Part shown: piece after piece, positions 29,626 through 37,754 of the stretch | Layout of the letters: each line of letters opens with the position of its first letter | Position numbering within the stretch: position 1 is the stretch's first letter | Source: Aeromonas veronii | GTDB lineage: Bacteria > Pseudomonadota > Gammaproteobacteria > Enterobacterales > Aeromonadaceae | Direction: 5' to 3' | DNA length: 64,000 nt | Assembly: GCF_040215105.1 (NCBI RefSeq) | Contig: NZ_CP157875.1 | Location: forward strand, 86,001 to 150,000 | The notes under the pieces: model-generated | What the model was told of the DNA's origin: nothing | Databases searched by the model: none | What the model saw: the letters and a program-made list of their open reading frames with translations, nothing else | Translations under genes and position numbers: made by a program

Positions 29626-31119
29626 ATGAGCATTCACGTCAAGAACAACATCCACTGGGTCGGTCAACGGGATTGGGAAGTGCGCGACTTCCACGGCACC
29701 GAGTACAAGACCCACAAGGGCACCAGCTACAACAGCTACCTCATCCGTGAAGGGAAGAACGTGCTGATCGATACCGTCGATCACAAATTCAGCCGCGAGT
29801 TCGTGCAGAACCTGGCCGCCGAGATCGATCTCGCCTCCATCGACTATGTGGTGATCAACCACGCCGAAGAGGACCACGCCGGTGCCTTGACCGAGCTGAT
29901 GGCCCGCATCCCCGGCACCCCCATCTACTGCACCCACAACGCCATCGACTCCATCACCGGTCACCATCACCACCCGGAGTGGAACTTCCAGCCGGTCAAG
30001 ACCGGTGACAGCCTGGATATCGGCAACGGCAAGCAACTGGTGTTCATCGAGACTCCCATGCTGCACTGGCCCGACAGCATGATGACCTACATGACCGAGG
30101 ATGCCGTGCTCTTCTCCAACGACGCTTTCGGTCAGCACTACTGCGACGAGCACCTGTTCAACGACGAGGTGGATCAGACCGAGCTGATGGAGCAGTGCCA
30201 GCGCTATTACGCCAACATCCTCACCCCGTTCAGCCCGCTGGTGACTGCCAAGATCAAGGAGGTGCTGGGCTTCAACCTGCCGGTGAGCATGGTGGCCACC
30301 TCCCACGGCATCGTCTGGCGCGAGGATCCCACCCAGATCATCCTCAAATACCTGGAGTGGGCGGACAACTACCAGGAGGATCGCATCACCCTGTTCTACG
30401 ACTCCATGTCCAACAACACCCGCATGATGGCCGACGCCATCGCCCAGGGGATCCACGAGGTGGACCCCGGCGTGGCGGTGAAGATCTACAACGTGGCGCG
30501 CCACGACAAGAACGAGATCCTGACCCAGGTGTTCCGCTCCAAGGGCATTCTGGTGGGCTCCTCCACCATGAACAACGTCATGATGCCCAAGGTGGCGGGC
30601 ATGCTCGAAGAGATCACCGGCCTGCGTTTTAGAAACAAGCGTGCCGCCGCCTTCGGCAGCTACGGCTGGACCGGTGGTGCCGTGGATCGCATCCAGACCC
30701 GGCTGATGGACGCAGGCTTCGACATCAGTCTCTCCCTCAAGGCCAAGTGGCGCCCTGACGGTTCTGCCCTGGCCGAATGCCGCGAGCACGGCCGCCATAT
30801 CGCTCGCCAGTGGGCGCTGCATTCGCTGGAGGCGCCCCGTCCGATCACCACAACCCAGGCCGAAAAGGCACCGGCTCCCGCGATGGCGGCTACGGTGACC
30901 CCGGCGCCGCAAGCCGCACCGGTGGCTGCAGAGTGGGATGACGATCAGGCCATGCTCTGCACCGTCTGCCAGTGGGTCTATGACCCGGCGTTGGGTGAGC
31001 CGGATCAGCTGGTGGCGCCGGGTACCCCCTGGGCCCAGGTGCCGGACAGCTTCCTCTGCCCGGGCTGCGGCATCGGCAAGGAGGTGTTCGAACCCTGCGC
31101 GGTGGAGGCCTGCGTATGA
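29626..31119 (+). CDS. norV: Anaerobic nitric oxide reductase flavorubredoxin NorV
   Basis: NorV reduces NO to N2O at a di-iron site in the cytoplasm. The 497-residue protein has the metallo-beta-lactamase-like domain with the di-iron motif H79-x-E81-x-D83-H84 (NHAEEDH), a flavodoxin domain from about residue 255 ([17 protein letters not shown]) and a C-terminal rubredoxin ([10 protein letters not shown] ... [11 protein letters not shown]). The linker before the rubredoxin is Pro/Ala-rich and somewhat longer than in E. coli (479 residues). The ATG at 29626 follows AAGGAAC; it overlaps norW by four bases (ATGA). Confidence 0.97.
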   Translation: MSIHVKNNIHWVGQRDWEVRDFHGTEYKTHKGTSYNSYLIREGKNVLIDTVDHKFSREFVQNLAAEIDLASIDYVVINHAEEDHAGALTELMARIPGTPIYCTHNAIDSITGHHHHPEWNFQPVKTGDSLDIGNGKQLVFIETPMLHWPDSMMTYMTEDAVLFSNDAFGQHYCDEHLFNDEVDQTELMEQCQRYYANILTPFSPLVTAKIKEVLGFNLPVSMVATSHGIVWREDPTQIILKYLEWADNYQEDRITLFYDSMSNNTRMMADAIAQGIHEVDPGVAVKIYNVARHDKNEILTQVFRSKGILVGSSTMNNVMMPKVAGMLEEITGLRFRNKRAAAFGSYGWTGGAVDRIQTRLMDAGFDISLSLKAKWRPDGSALAECREHGRHIARQWALHSLEAPRPITTTQAEKAPAPAMAATVTPAPQAAPVAAEWDDDQAMLCTVCQWVYDPALGEPDQLVAPGTPWAQVPDSFLCPGCGIGKEVFEPCAVEACV

Positions 31120-32267
31120 GCCTGCTTCCCAAGAGTGACGAGATAGTGGTGATCGGCAGCGGTTTCGCCGCCCAGCAGCTGGTCAAGAGCCTGCGCAAGC
31201 TCGACGGTGAGAAGCCCATCCGCCTCATCACCGCCGACGGTGGTGACGAGTACAACAAGCCCGATCTCAGCCACGTGGTGAGCCGGGATTGCAGCGCCGC
31301 CGCCATGACCCGGCTCTCCGGGGCAGAGTTCGCCGAGCAGCAGCGCATCACGCTGCTGCCTCACAGCCCCGTGCTCGCCATCGACCCCGTTCGCCGTCTG
31401 GTGCAGACCGCCGAGGGGGAGCATCCCTACGGCAAGCTGGTGCTGGCCACGGGGGCCAGTGCGGTGCGTCCCGACATCCCGGGCAGCGACTACCTGATCA
31501 CCCTCAACAGCCAGCAGGAGTATGCCGCCGCCGAGGAGCGGATCCGCGGGGCCAACCGCATCCTGGTACTGGGCGCCGGCCTCATCGGCTGCGAGCTGGC
31601 GATGGACATGGCGAGCGCAGGGAAAGCGGTCACCCTGATGGATATGGCTCCCAGCCCGCTCGCCAGCCTGCTGCCAGCGACCCTGAGTCAGCCGCTGCAA
31701 CAGGCGCTGCGCGCGCTGGGAGTGAGCCTGAAATTGGGGCAGGGCATCAGCGGGATCGATCCGCTGCCCGGTGAGGGCTGGCGAGTCACTCTGGATGACG
31801 GCCAGACCAGCTCGCAGGATCTGGTGATCGCCGCCATCGGCCTGCGCCCCAATCTCGCCCTGGCCGAGAACGCCGGACTCGAGGTGGGACGGGGCATTCG
31901 GGTCGATGACAGCCTGGGAACCAGCGATCCCCATATCTATGCCCTGGGGGATGGCATTGAATGGCGGGGGGAACTGCTACCCTTCCTGCAGCCCATCGTG
32001 CTGGGGGCCAACGCCCTGGCCAAGACCCTGCTCGGCACCCCGACGGCACTGACCCTGCCCCCCATGCTGGTGAAGGTGAAGACACCGCACTACCCGCTGC
32101 AACTGGCGGGCCGCACCCGGGGCGACGATCTCGCCTGGCAGTGCCGCTGGAACCACCTGGGTATGGTGGCCGAGGCCCGCGGTGCCGATGGAGAGCTGTG
32201 CGGTTTTGTGGTGGGAGGCGATCAGATGAGCGCTGCCTTCCCCCTGCTGCGCCAGCTGCCCCGTTGA
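31116..32267 (+). CDS. norW: NADH:flavorubredoxin reductase NorW
   Basis: NorW passes electrons from NADH to the rubredoxin domain of NorV. The 383-residue FAD enzyme has the N-terminal dinucleotide motif [16 protein letters not shown], the second NADH motif [14 protein letters not shown] near residue 150, and the FAD motif [11 protein letters not shown]. The PDLSHVV segment near residue 50 is typical of the rubredoxin reductase group. It is translationally coupled to norV. Confidence 0.96.
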   Translation: MSLLPKSDEIVVIGSGFAAQQLVKSLRKLDGEKPIRLITADGGDEYNKPDLSHVVSRDCSAAAMTRLSGAEFAEQQRITLLPHSPVLAIDPVRRLVQTAEGEHPYGKLVLATGASAVRPDIPGSDYLITLNSQQEYAAAEERIRGANRILVLGAGLIGCELAMDMASAGKAVTLMDMAPSPLASLLPATLSQPLQQALRALGVSLKLGQGISGIDPLPGEGWRVTLDDGQTSSQDLVIAAIGLRPNLALAENAGLEVGRGIRVDDSLGTSDPHIYALGDGIEWRGELLPFLQPIVLGANALAKTLLGTPTALTLPPMLVKVKTPHYPLQLAGRTRGDDLAWQCRWNHLGMVAEARGADGELCGFVVGGDQMSAAFPLLRQLPR

Positions 32268-32319
32268 TTGTTCAATATGCCAAGGCCGGGATGACCCGGC
32301 CAGATTGAGGAGAATGGCC

Positions 32320-32661
32320 ATGTCCATGAAACTGATCCCGTCCCACTGGGTGGTGCGTCGCTCCACCCCCTTCTTCACCCGTGACAACGTGCCCGCCGCC
32401 CTGCTGACCCATCACAACACCGCCGCCGGGGTGTTCGGTCAGCTCTGCGTGATGGAGGGCAGCGTCACCTACCACGGCTTCGCCGACGAGCAAGCCGAGG
32501 AGCCGGAGATAAGCCTGGTGATCCGGGCCGGGGAGTTCGCCACCAGTCCGCCCCAGTATTGGCACAGGGTCGAGCTGTCGGAGGATGCCCGCTTCAACAT
32601 TCACTTCTGGGCCGAGCAGGCCGAATCGGATCAGCCGCTGTTCAATAGCCGAAAAGCATAG
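32320..32661 (+). CDS. YeaR-like DUF1971 protein, nitric-oxide operon
   Basis: The 113-residue product resembles E. coli YeaR (DUF1971, related to the N-terminal domain of TehB). RSTPFFTRDNVPAALL, VMEGSVTYHGFADEQAEEPE and the cupin-like end IRAGEFATSPPQYWHRVE...FNIHFW align with the family. In E. coli, yeaR-yoaG is induced by nitrate and NO, so its place 52 bases after norW is consistent with NO stress; the biochemical role is not known. The ATG at 32320 is chosen because GAGGAG lies seven bases upstream. A GC-rich inverted repeat (32284-32301) in the gap could attenuate readthrough from norW. Confidence 0.85.
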   Translation: MSMKLIPSHWVVRRSTPFFTRDNVPAALLTHHNTAAGVFGQLCVMEGSVTYHGFADEQAEEPEISLVIRAGEFATSPPQYWHRVELSEDARFNIHFWAEQAESDQPLFNSRKA

Positions 32662-32712
32662 GGTTCAACAGCCGCCAATAACCGCGTTCGGCCGTCGCAA
32701 AGCGTGAGCGTG

Positions 32713-32743
32713 GGGCAGGGGGGAGAAATCGCTCCCCCTGCCC
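32713..32743. repeat. GC-rich inverted repeat without a T-run
   Basis: GGGCAGGGGGGAG and CTCCCCCTGCCC face each other across AAATCG. There is no T-run after it, so it may stabilise the YeaR-like transcript end rather than terminate it. Confidence 0.5.
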
Positions 32744-32817
32744 ATGCAGATCAAAATTGTCAATTCAGATGTTCGTTATCCTGCTCCCTCGATTCGGATG
32801 AGCACTGAGAGGGAAGC

Positions 32818-34035
32818 ATGAGCCTGTTGGAAGCCCTGACCATGACCACTGGTCTGGTCTATCTGATCCTGCTGCTATGGCAGCGTCGCCGTGGTTGGGG
32901 CTGGACGTTATCCCTGTTGCTGGCCGCTGTCCTCTGGTTGCTGGCGGCGGACTCCGTGCTCTGGCTCGCGCTGGGGCTGGTGGCCACGGGGCTCGCCCTG
33001 TGGCGGCGACATCAACCCCTGCCAATCCTGGCTTCCATGGATAGCCAGCGTCTTAGAACCACGACCAGGCAGTTGTTGATGCTGTGCTGGGGATTGGTGG
33101 CAGTGCAATATGTCGTCCATATCGAGCAGCTCGGGCCGGGGATGACCCCCTGGTTGATGCGTCCGGACGTGGTGGACGGCTTCCTGCCCATTGCCGGCGG
33201 GCTCGGGCTGCGGGCCTGGCTGACCCAGGGGCTGGTGGATCCCCACCATCCGGCGGCCACCGTCACCGTGCTGGTGCTCTGTCTGTCGGCTCTGCTGCTG
33301 GGGCGGGCTTTCTGTGCCTGGTTCTGCCCCCTCGGGCTGGTGGGGGAGTGGCTGCACGGCCTGCGCGCGCGCCTGCTGCCGGGAGAGTGGACGCCGCCGC
33401 GCTGGCTGGATCTCGTCCTGCGCGGCCAGAAATTTCTGGTGCTGGCTTTCCTGCTGTTCATCGTGCTGATCGCGGTGCCGACCGCCGCCCTGCCGGGCTA
33501 TCTCGCCAGTCCCTATCATCAGGCCGCCGACATGAAGATGGGGGCCTTCTTCTTCAACCTGACCCTGATCTCCGGTCTGTGTCTGGGCTGGGTGCTGCTG
33601 CTCACGGCGGCCTTCAGGCAGGGATTCTGCCGCTACCTCTGCCCCTATGGCGCCTGGCTGGCTCTGCTCGGGCTGCTCACGCCCCTGCGCATCCGCCGTG
33701 ACCCGGCTCGTTGCCTGCGAAACCAGGGCCACGACTGTGACAAGTGCAGCCGGGCCTGCCCGTCGCGCATCCAGGTGCATCAGCTGATTGCGGTGCGAAG
33801 CCTGGAGTGCACCAGTTGTATGAGCTGCGTGGCCGCCTGCCCCAAGCGGGCCGATGCGCTCCACCTCGGCACCCGGCAACGCCGGCTCAGCCCGGCCTGG
33901 CTGTTGGCCCTGCTCTGCCTGTTGTTGCTGGTGCTGCCGCTGCTCTCCCATGGCCTGCTGGATACCTGGGTCAGCCAGACTCCCTTGTCCGATCGCGCCT
34001 ACCTGCTGCAGATGTTGCCCGGGTTGAGCCACTGA
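32818..34035 (+). CDS. Membrane polyferredoxin, NapH/CcoG-like
   Basis: This 405-residue inner-membrane iron-sulfur protein has four short N-terminal membrane segments, then the paired motifs CAWFCPLGLVGEW and CRYLCPYGAWL characteristic of the NapH/NosR/CcoG group, and two C-terminal ferredoxin-type clusters, CDKCSRACPSR and CTSCMSCVAACPKR. Such proteins carry electrons across or along the membrane for nitrate, nitrous oxide or copper-linked systems. It lies on the same strand as norVW but in its own unit (ATG at 32818 with GAGAGGGA). No nap, nos or cco genes are in view, so its partner is unknown. Confidence 0.88.
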   Translation: MSLLEALTMTTGLVYLILLLWQRRRGWGWTLSLLLAAVLWLLAADSVLWLALGLVATGLALWRRHQPLPILASMDSQRLRTTTRQLLMLCWGLVAVQYVVHIEQLGPGMTPWLMRPDVVDGFLPIAGGLGLRAWLTQGLVDPHHPAATVTVLVLCLSALLLGRAFCAWFCPLGLVGEWLHGLRARLLPGEWTPPRWLDLVLRGQKFLVLAFLLFIVLIAVPTAALPGYLASPYHQAADMKMGAFFFNLTLISGLCLGWVLLLTAAFRQGFCRYLCPYGAWLALLGLLTPLRIRRDPARCLRNQGHDCDKCSRACPSRIQVHQLIAVRSLECTSCMSCVAACPKRADALHLGTRQRRLSPAWLLALLCLLLLVLPLLSHGLLDTWVSQTPLSDRAYLLQMLPGLSH

Positions 34036-34090
34036 CTGGGCACTCGCCGCCCCAGGGGGCGGCGAGGAAGATCAGCGACGCCGATAAAAC

Positions 34091-34106
34091 TGTTAGCGTC
34101 ATCCCA
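34091..34106 (+). promoter_or_regulatory. CRP-like site upstream of tnaC
   Basis: TGTTAGCGTCATCCCA keeps four of five bases in each CRP half site (TGTGA-N6-TCACA). Its centre is about 60 bases upstream of the inferred tnaC start, the class I position used in E. coli tna. Confidence 0.5.
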
Positions 34107-34123
34107 AATTGTTCATTTCATAA

Positions 34124-34151
34124 TTGCCAATCAATTAACGTACACCATAAT
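34124..34151 (+). promoter_or_regulatory. Candidate sigma70 promoter of tnaC-tnaA
   Basis: TTGCCA (34124-34129) and CATAAT (34146-34151) are spaced 16 bases apart. The -10 falls in the loop of a 12-bp inverted repeat, so a bound repressor would cover it. Confidence 0.5.
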
Positions 34152-34166
34152 GGAGTACGTTAATTG
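34132..34166. promoter_or_regulatory. Perfect 12-bp inverted repeat over the tnaC promoter
   Basis: CAATTAACGTAC (34132-34143) and GTACGTTAATTG (34155-34166) are perfect inverted copies separated by 11 bases that contain the CATAAT -10. It is too long and too well matched to be chance. Either a dimeric repressor or activator binds here, or the pair forms part of the leader RNA fold. The protein is not identified. Confidence 0.7.
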
Positions 34167-34187
34167 AGCGTTATTCATTCCAACCAG

Positions 34188-34271
34188 ATGAGCAACAACA
34201 TGGCTACCATGATCGCCTCACCGAAATGGTTCACCCTGGATCACAAGATCGCCTTCTTCTTCCCGCTGTAA
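34188..34271 (+). CDS. tnaC: Tryptophanase leader peptide TnaC
   Basis: A 27-codon leader upstream of tnaA carries the TnaC signature KWFTLDHKIAFFFP: Trp14, Asp18 and Pro26, with the same W-to-P spacing of 12 as E. coli W12 and P24. TnaC stalls the ribosome when free tryptophan is bound and so blocks Rho from terminating transcription before tnaA. Here Pro26 is followed by Leu27 and TAA, instead of directly by UGA as in E. coli; the FFFP-plus-extra-residues ending recalls Proteus vulgaris TnaC. Start at 34188 (in-frame ATGs at 34200 and 34209 are alternatives). Confidence 0.88.
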   Translation: MSNNMATMIASPKWFTLDHKIAFFFPL

Positions 34272-34472
34272 TATTTCGCGGTGTCTTTCATATTGCTGAC
34301 AATATGATGGCCCGCACCCATCCCGATTTTAAATAGCATTCAAGCTTGCTCGCCAAATAGATTGGCGAGACGCTGACGTGCCCCCTGATCTCACTCATAT
34401 ATATCTGCCTGAATATTATTTCTGGTGGAGGGTGAGATTCATCCTGAATATTGAAATATGGATCTTCATATC
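34272..34472 (+). other. tnaC-tnaA leader spacer
   Basis: About 200 bases separate the tnaC stop from tnaA, similar to the E. coli layout where Rho loads and acts. It contains one hairpin (CTCGCCAA/TTGGCGAG, 34349-34369) with no T-run, so it is not an intrinsic terminator, and AT-rich sequence before tnaA. Rho-dependent termination here is inferred from the E. coli paradigm. Confidence 0.6.
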
Positions 34473-35939
34473 ATGGAAAACTTCAAGCATCTGCCCGAGC
34501 CGTTCCGCATCCGTGTCATCGAACCGGTCAAACGCACCACCCGCGCCTACCGGGAGGAGGCGATCGTCCGCGCAGGCATGAACCCCTTCCTGCTGGACAG
34601 CGAGGATGTGTTCATCGATCTGCTGACCGACAGCGGCACAGGTGCCATCACCCAGGACATGCAGGCCGCCATGCTGCGCGGTGACGAGGCCTACAGCGGC
34701 AGCCGCAGCTACTACGCCCTGCAGCAGGCGGTGCAGGCCATCTTCGGTTATGCCCTCACCATCCCCACCCACCAGGGGCGCGGTGCCGAGCAGATCTACA
34801 TCCCCGTGCTCATCAAGAAGCGGGAGCAGGAGAAGGGGCTGGATCGCAAGAAGATGGTGGCGCTTTCCAACTATTTCTTCGACACCACCCAGGGCCACAC
34901 CCAGATCAACTGCTGCGTGGCCAAGAACGTCTACACCCAGGAGGCGTTCGATACCTCGGTCACCGCCGACTTCAAGGGCAACTTCGATCTGGTGAAACTG
35001 GAGGAGGCGATCCTGGAGGCGGGCCCGGCCAACGTGCCCTACATCGTCAGCACCATCACCTGCAACTCCGCCGGCGGCCAGCCGGTGTCGATTGCCAACC
35101 TCAAGGCGGTATACGCGATCGCCCGCAAGTACGACATCCCGGTGATCATGGATTCGGCCCGCTTCGCGGAGAACGCCTACTTCATCCAGCAGCGCGAACC
35201 CGGCTACGCCGACTGGTCCATAGAGGCGATCACCCTGGAGTCCTACAAGTACGCGGACGGTCTCGCCATGTCCGCCAAGAAGGATGCCATGGTACAGATG
35301 GGCGGCCTGCTCTGCTTCAAGGACGACAGCATGCTGGACGTCTACACCGAGTGCCGCACCCTGTGCGTGGTGCAGGAGGGCTTCCCGACCTACGGCGGCC
35401 TGGAAGGGGGTGCCATGGAGCGGCTCGCGGTGGGACTGCGTGACGGCATGCGCCAGGACTGGCTGGCCTATCGTATCGGCCAGGTGCAGTACCTGGTGGA
35501 TGGCCTCGAGGCCATCGGCGTGGTGTGCCAGCAGGCCGGGGGCCATGCGGCCTTCGTGGATGCGGGCAAGCTGCTGCCCCACATCCCGGCGGATCAGTTC
35601 CCGGCCCATGCGTTGGCGTGCGAGCTCTACAAGGTGGCCGGCATCCGGGCGGTGGAGATTGGCTCCCTGCTGCTGGGGCGCGACCCCGCCACCGGCAAAC
35701 AGCACCCCTGCCCGGCGGAGCTGCTGCGCCTGACCATCCCCCGTGCGACCTATACCCAAACCCACATGGACTTCGTCATCGAGGCCTTCGGCGAGGTGAA
35801 GAAGAACGCCAGCAACGTGAAGGGTCTGGACTTCATCTACGAACCGGCGGTATTACGCCACTTCACCGCTAGGCTCAAAGAAGTCGACAATCATCAGAAA
35901 ACGACCGCCAGCAAGAGCGAAAAATTAATAGAAGCATAA
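34473..35939 (+). CDS. tnaA: Tryptophanase (tryptophan indole-lyase) TnaA
   Basis: TnaA splits tryptophan into indole, pyruvate and ammonia with pyridoxal phosphate. The product aligns without gaps from [30 protein letters not shown] to the C-terminus of the E. coli enzyme; the PLP lysine K270 lies in SAKKDAM. It carries about 17 extra residues at the end ([17 protein letters not shown]). The start is set at 34473 by this match; an ATG five codons upstream is in frame but has no counterpart, and neither has a strong ribosome site. tnaC precedes and two aromatic permeases follow. Confidence 0.97.
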   Translation: MENFKHLPEPFRIRVIEPVKRTTRAYREEAIVRAGMNPFLLDSEDVFIDLLTDSGTGAITQDMQAAMLRGDEAYSGSRSYYALQQAVQAIFGYALTIPTHQGRGAEQIYIPVLIKKREQEKGLDRKKMVALSNYFFDTTQGHTQINCCVAKNVYTQEAFDTSVTADFKGNFDLVKLEEAILEAGPANVPYIVSTITCNSAGGQPVSIANLKAVYAIARKYDIPVIMDSARFAENAYFIQQREPGYADWSIEAITLESYKYADGLAMSAKKDAMVQMGGLLCFKDDSMLDVYTECRTLCVVQEGFPTYGGLEGGAMERLAVGLRDGMRQDWLAYRIGQVQYLVDGLEAIGVVCQQAGGHAAFVDAGKLLPHIPADQFPAHALACELYKVAGIRAVEIGSLLLGRDPATGKQHPCPAELLRLTIPRATYTQTHMDFVIEAFGEVKKNASNVKGLDFIYEPAVLRHFTARLKEVDNHQKTTASKSEKLIEA

Positions 35940-35945
35940 CGAGTC

Positions 35946-35973
35946 AGGGGCACCTTATTGGGTGCCCCTTTTA
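35946..35973 (+). terminator. Intrinsic terminator or attenuator after tnaA
   Basis: AGGGGCACC pairs with GGTGCCCCT and is followed by TTTTATTT, seven bases after tnaA and 37 before the permease ATG. It should reduce readthrough from tnaA into the permease. Confidence 0.9.
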
Positions 35974-36009
35974 TTTCACAGCTCTGTGAATTTTTGGGAG
36001 TAACACAAG

Positions 36010-37224
36010 ATGACAGCCAAACCATCCGTTGCAGGAGGGGCCTGTATTATTGCCAGCGTGTGCGTCGGTGCCGGCATGCTCGGCCTGCCGAGTGCAGGCG
36101 CCGGTGCCTGGACCACATGGTCATCCCTGGCCATTATTCTGACCATGATAATAATGACTATTTCAGGCTGGATGTTGCTGGAGGCATTCAAACGTTATGA
36201 GTTGAGCGCCTCTTTCAATTCGGTTACCAAGGATCTGCTCGGCCATAAAATAAATATCTTCAACAATATGACCGTCTATTTCGTCGGCGGTATTCTGCTC
36301 TACGCCTATATCACGTCGTCCGGCCTCATTCTGAGCGGCCTGTTCGACATCGGCAGCCAGCTTGCCTCCGTGTTGTTCGTGCTGGCGTTCTCCTGGTTTG
36401 TCTGGCACTCGACCCGGGCGGTGGATCGCATCTCGGTGGTGCTCATCGTCTTCATGGTGTTGAGCTTCGTGTTCGGGGTGTCGGGCCTGGCGGCCAAGAT
36501 AGACACCGCCCTGCTGTTCAACAGCCTTGCCGAGGAGATGCGCCAGGCCCCCTATGCCCTGGCCATGCTGCTGGTGGCCCTCACCTCCTTCGGCTATCAC
36601 CACTCGGTCGCCTCCATGCGGGCCTACTACGGGGAGGAGCACAAGGCGAAGCAGGCGATCCTCGGTGGCACCCTGATCGCGCTGGCGCTCTACCTGCTGT
36701 GGCTGCTCAGCATCTTCGGCAACCTGCCCCGCGGCGACTTTGGCCCCGTCATCGCCAAGGGCGGAAACGTGGACGTGCTGCTCAAGGCGCTGGCCTCGGT
36801 GGTCGAGTCCAGCCAGGTGTCCCAGGCCATCAACCTCTTCTCCATGGCGGCCATTCTCTCCTCCTTCATCGGGGTGGGGCTCGGGGTGTTCGACTATCTG
36901 GCGGACTTGTTCCAGTTCGACAACAGCCGCGCCGGTCGTACCAAGTCCTGGGCGGTGACCTTCCTGCCGCCCCTGTTGCTCTCATTGCTATTCCCGTTTG
37001 GCTTCGTGGTCGCCATCGGCTACGCCGGTGCGGCCGCCACCGTCTGGGCCTGCATCATCCCCGCCCTGCTGGCGAAGAAGTCGCGGGAGAGTGAGGGGGG
37101 AGAGGCCGGCTTCCAGGCGCCGGGGGGACAACCCATGGTGGTCGCCGTCATCGCCTTCGGGGTGCTGACCGCCATCTTCCACTTGTTGGCCATGGCGGGT
37201 CTGCTGCCCGTCTATGGGGGCTGA
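36010..37224 (+). CDS. tnaB: Aromatic amino acid permease (TnaB/Mtr/TyrP family)
   Basis: This 404-residue inner-membrane protein belongs to the HAAAP family of tryptophan/tyrosine:H+ symporters, with the N-terminal signature GGACIIASVCVGAGMLGLPSAGAGAW and about eleven membrane segments. SFGYHHSVASMRAYYGEE and FDYLADLFQFDNSRAGRTKSW are shared with TyrP/Mtr/TnaB. Its position directly after tnaA makes a tryptophan permease role most likely. GGGAG nine bases before ATG. Tyrosine cannot be ruled out as a substrate. Confidence 0.88.
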   Translation: MTAKPSVAGGACIIASVCVGAGMLGLPSAGAGAWTTWSSLAIILTMIIMTISGWMLLEAFKRYELSASFNSVTKDLLGHKINIFNNMTVYFVGGILLYAYITSSGLILSGLFDIGSQLASVLFVLAFSWFVWHSTRAVDRISVVLIVFMVLSFVFGVSGLAAKIDTALLFNSLAEEMRQAPYALAMLLVALTSFGYHHSVASMRAYYGEEHKAKQAILGGTLIALALYLLWLLSIFGNLPRGDFGPVIAKGGNVDVLLKALASVVESSQVSQAINLFSMAAILSSFIGVGLGVFDYLADLFQFDNSRAGRTKSWAVTFLPPLLLSLLFPFGFVVAIGYAGAAATVWACIIPALLAKKSRESEGGEAGFQAPGGQPMVVAVIAFGVLTAIFHLLAMAGLLPVYGG

Positions 37225-37250
37225 GTCGCCCCCCCTCCCGTCATATCGAG

Positions 37251-37275
37251 AGGGCGCCTGCGGGCGCCCTTGCGT
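37251..37275 (+). terminator. Terminator after tnaB
   Basis: AGGGCGCC pairs with GGCGCCCT around TGCG, followed by the poor T-tract TGCGTTG. Confidence 0.7.
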
Positions 37276-37440
37276 TGCCTCCTGCCCACTCCCCCTCTGG
37301 TGGAAAACCGCCTGCACCTCACTCTCTGCGTCCTTCGGGTTTGATACCCGGGGGCATGCAGGGTAAAGTCTCACCCTCAAAAATGGCGGCCCTGCTGCCA
37401 TCTTGAGATCGGTAGCCAGCCTCAGCCACGTCTTGTCTCG

Positions 37441-37666
37441 CTGACGCAGCAGCAAGCGGCTGGGCGCCGATAGTACAGCTTCTGCCGTCGATACAGCAGC
37501 AAGCGGCTGGGCGTCGATAGTACAGCTTCTGCCGCTGACGCAGCAGCAAGTGGCTGGGCGCCGATAGTACAGCTTCTGCCGCCGATACAGCAGCAAGCGG
37601 CTGAGTGTCGATAGTACAGCTTCTGCCGCCGATACAGCAGCAAGTGGCTGGGCACCGATAGTACAG
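37441..37666 (+). repeat. Five tandem 47-bp repeats between two permease genes
   Basis: The motif CAGCAGCAAG starts at 37447, 37494, 37541, 37588 and 37635, exactly 47 bases apart, and each copy continues with GGCTGGGC, GATAGTACAG and (except the last) CTTCTGCCG. Copies 1 and 3 are led by CTGACG and copies 2, 4 and 5 by CGATAC, so there are two subtypes. The period is not a multiple of three and no stable protein frame runs through it, so it is noncoding. There are no unique spacers, so it is not CRISPR. The last copy ends about 90 bases before the second permease start. Confidence 0.9.
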
Positions 37667-37754
37667 ATGAGCGCGATCTTACGATGACAACCGGCGTAGC
37701 AGATGCAACGGTCCGCGGTCGCGACCAGATCAACAATCGTCTTTGGGGAAATAA

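Noticed and set aside
34349..34369. Hairpin in the tnaC-tnaA spacer as an intrinsic terminator
   Set aside because: No T-run follows; control there is expected to be Rho-dependent.
37441..37666. CRISPR array interpretation of the 47-bp repeats
   Set aside because: No unique spacers of constant length and no cas genes; the units are direct tandem copies.
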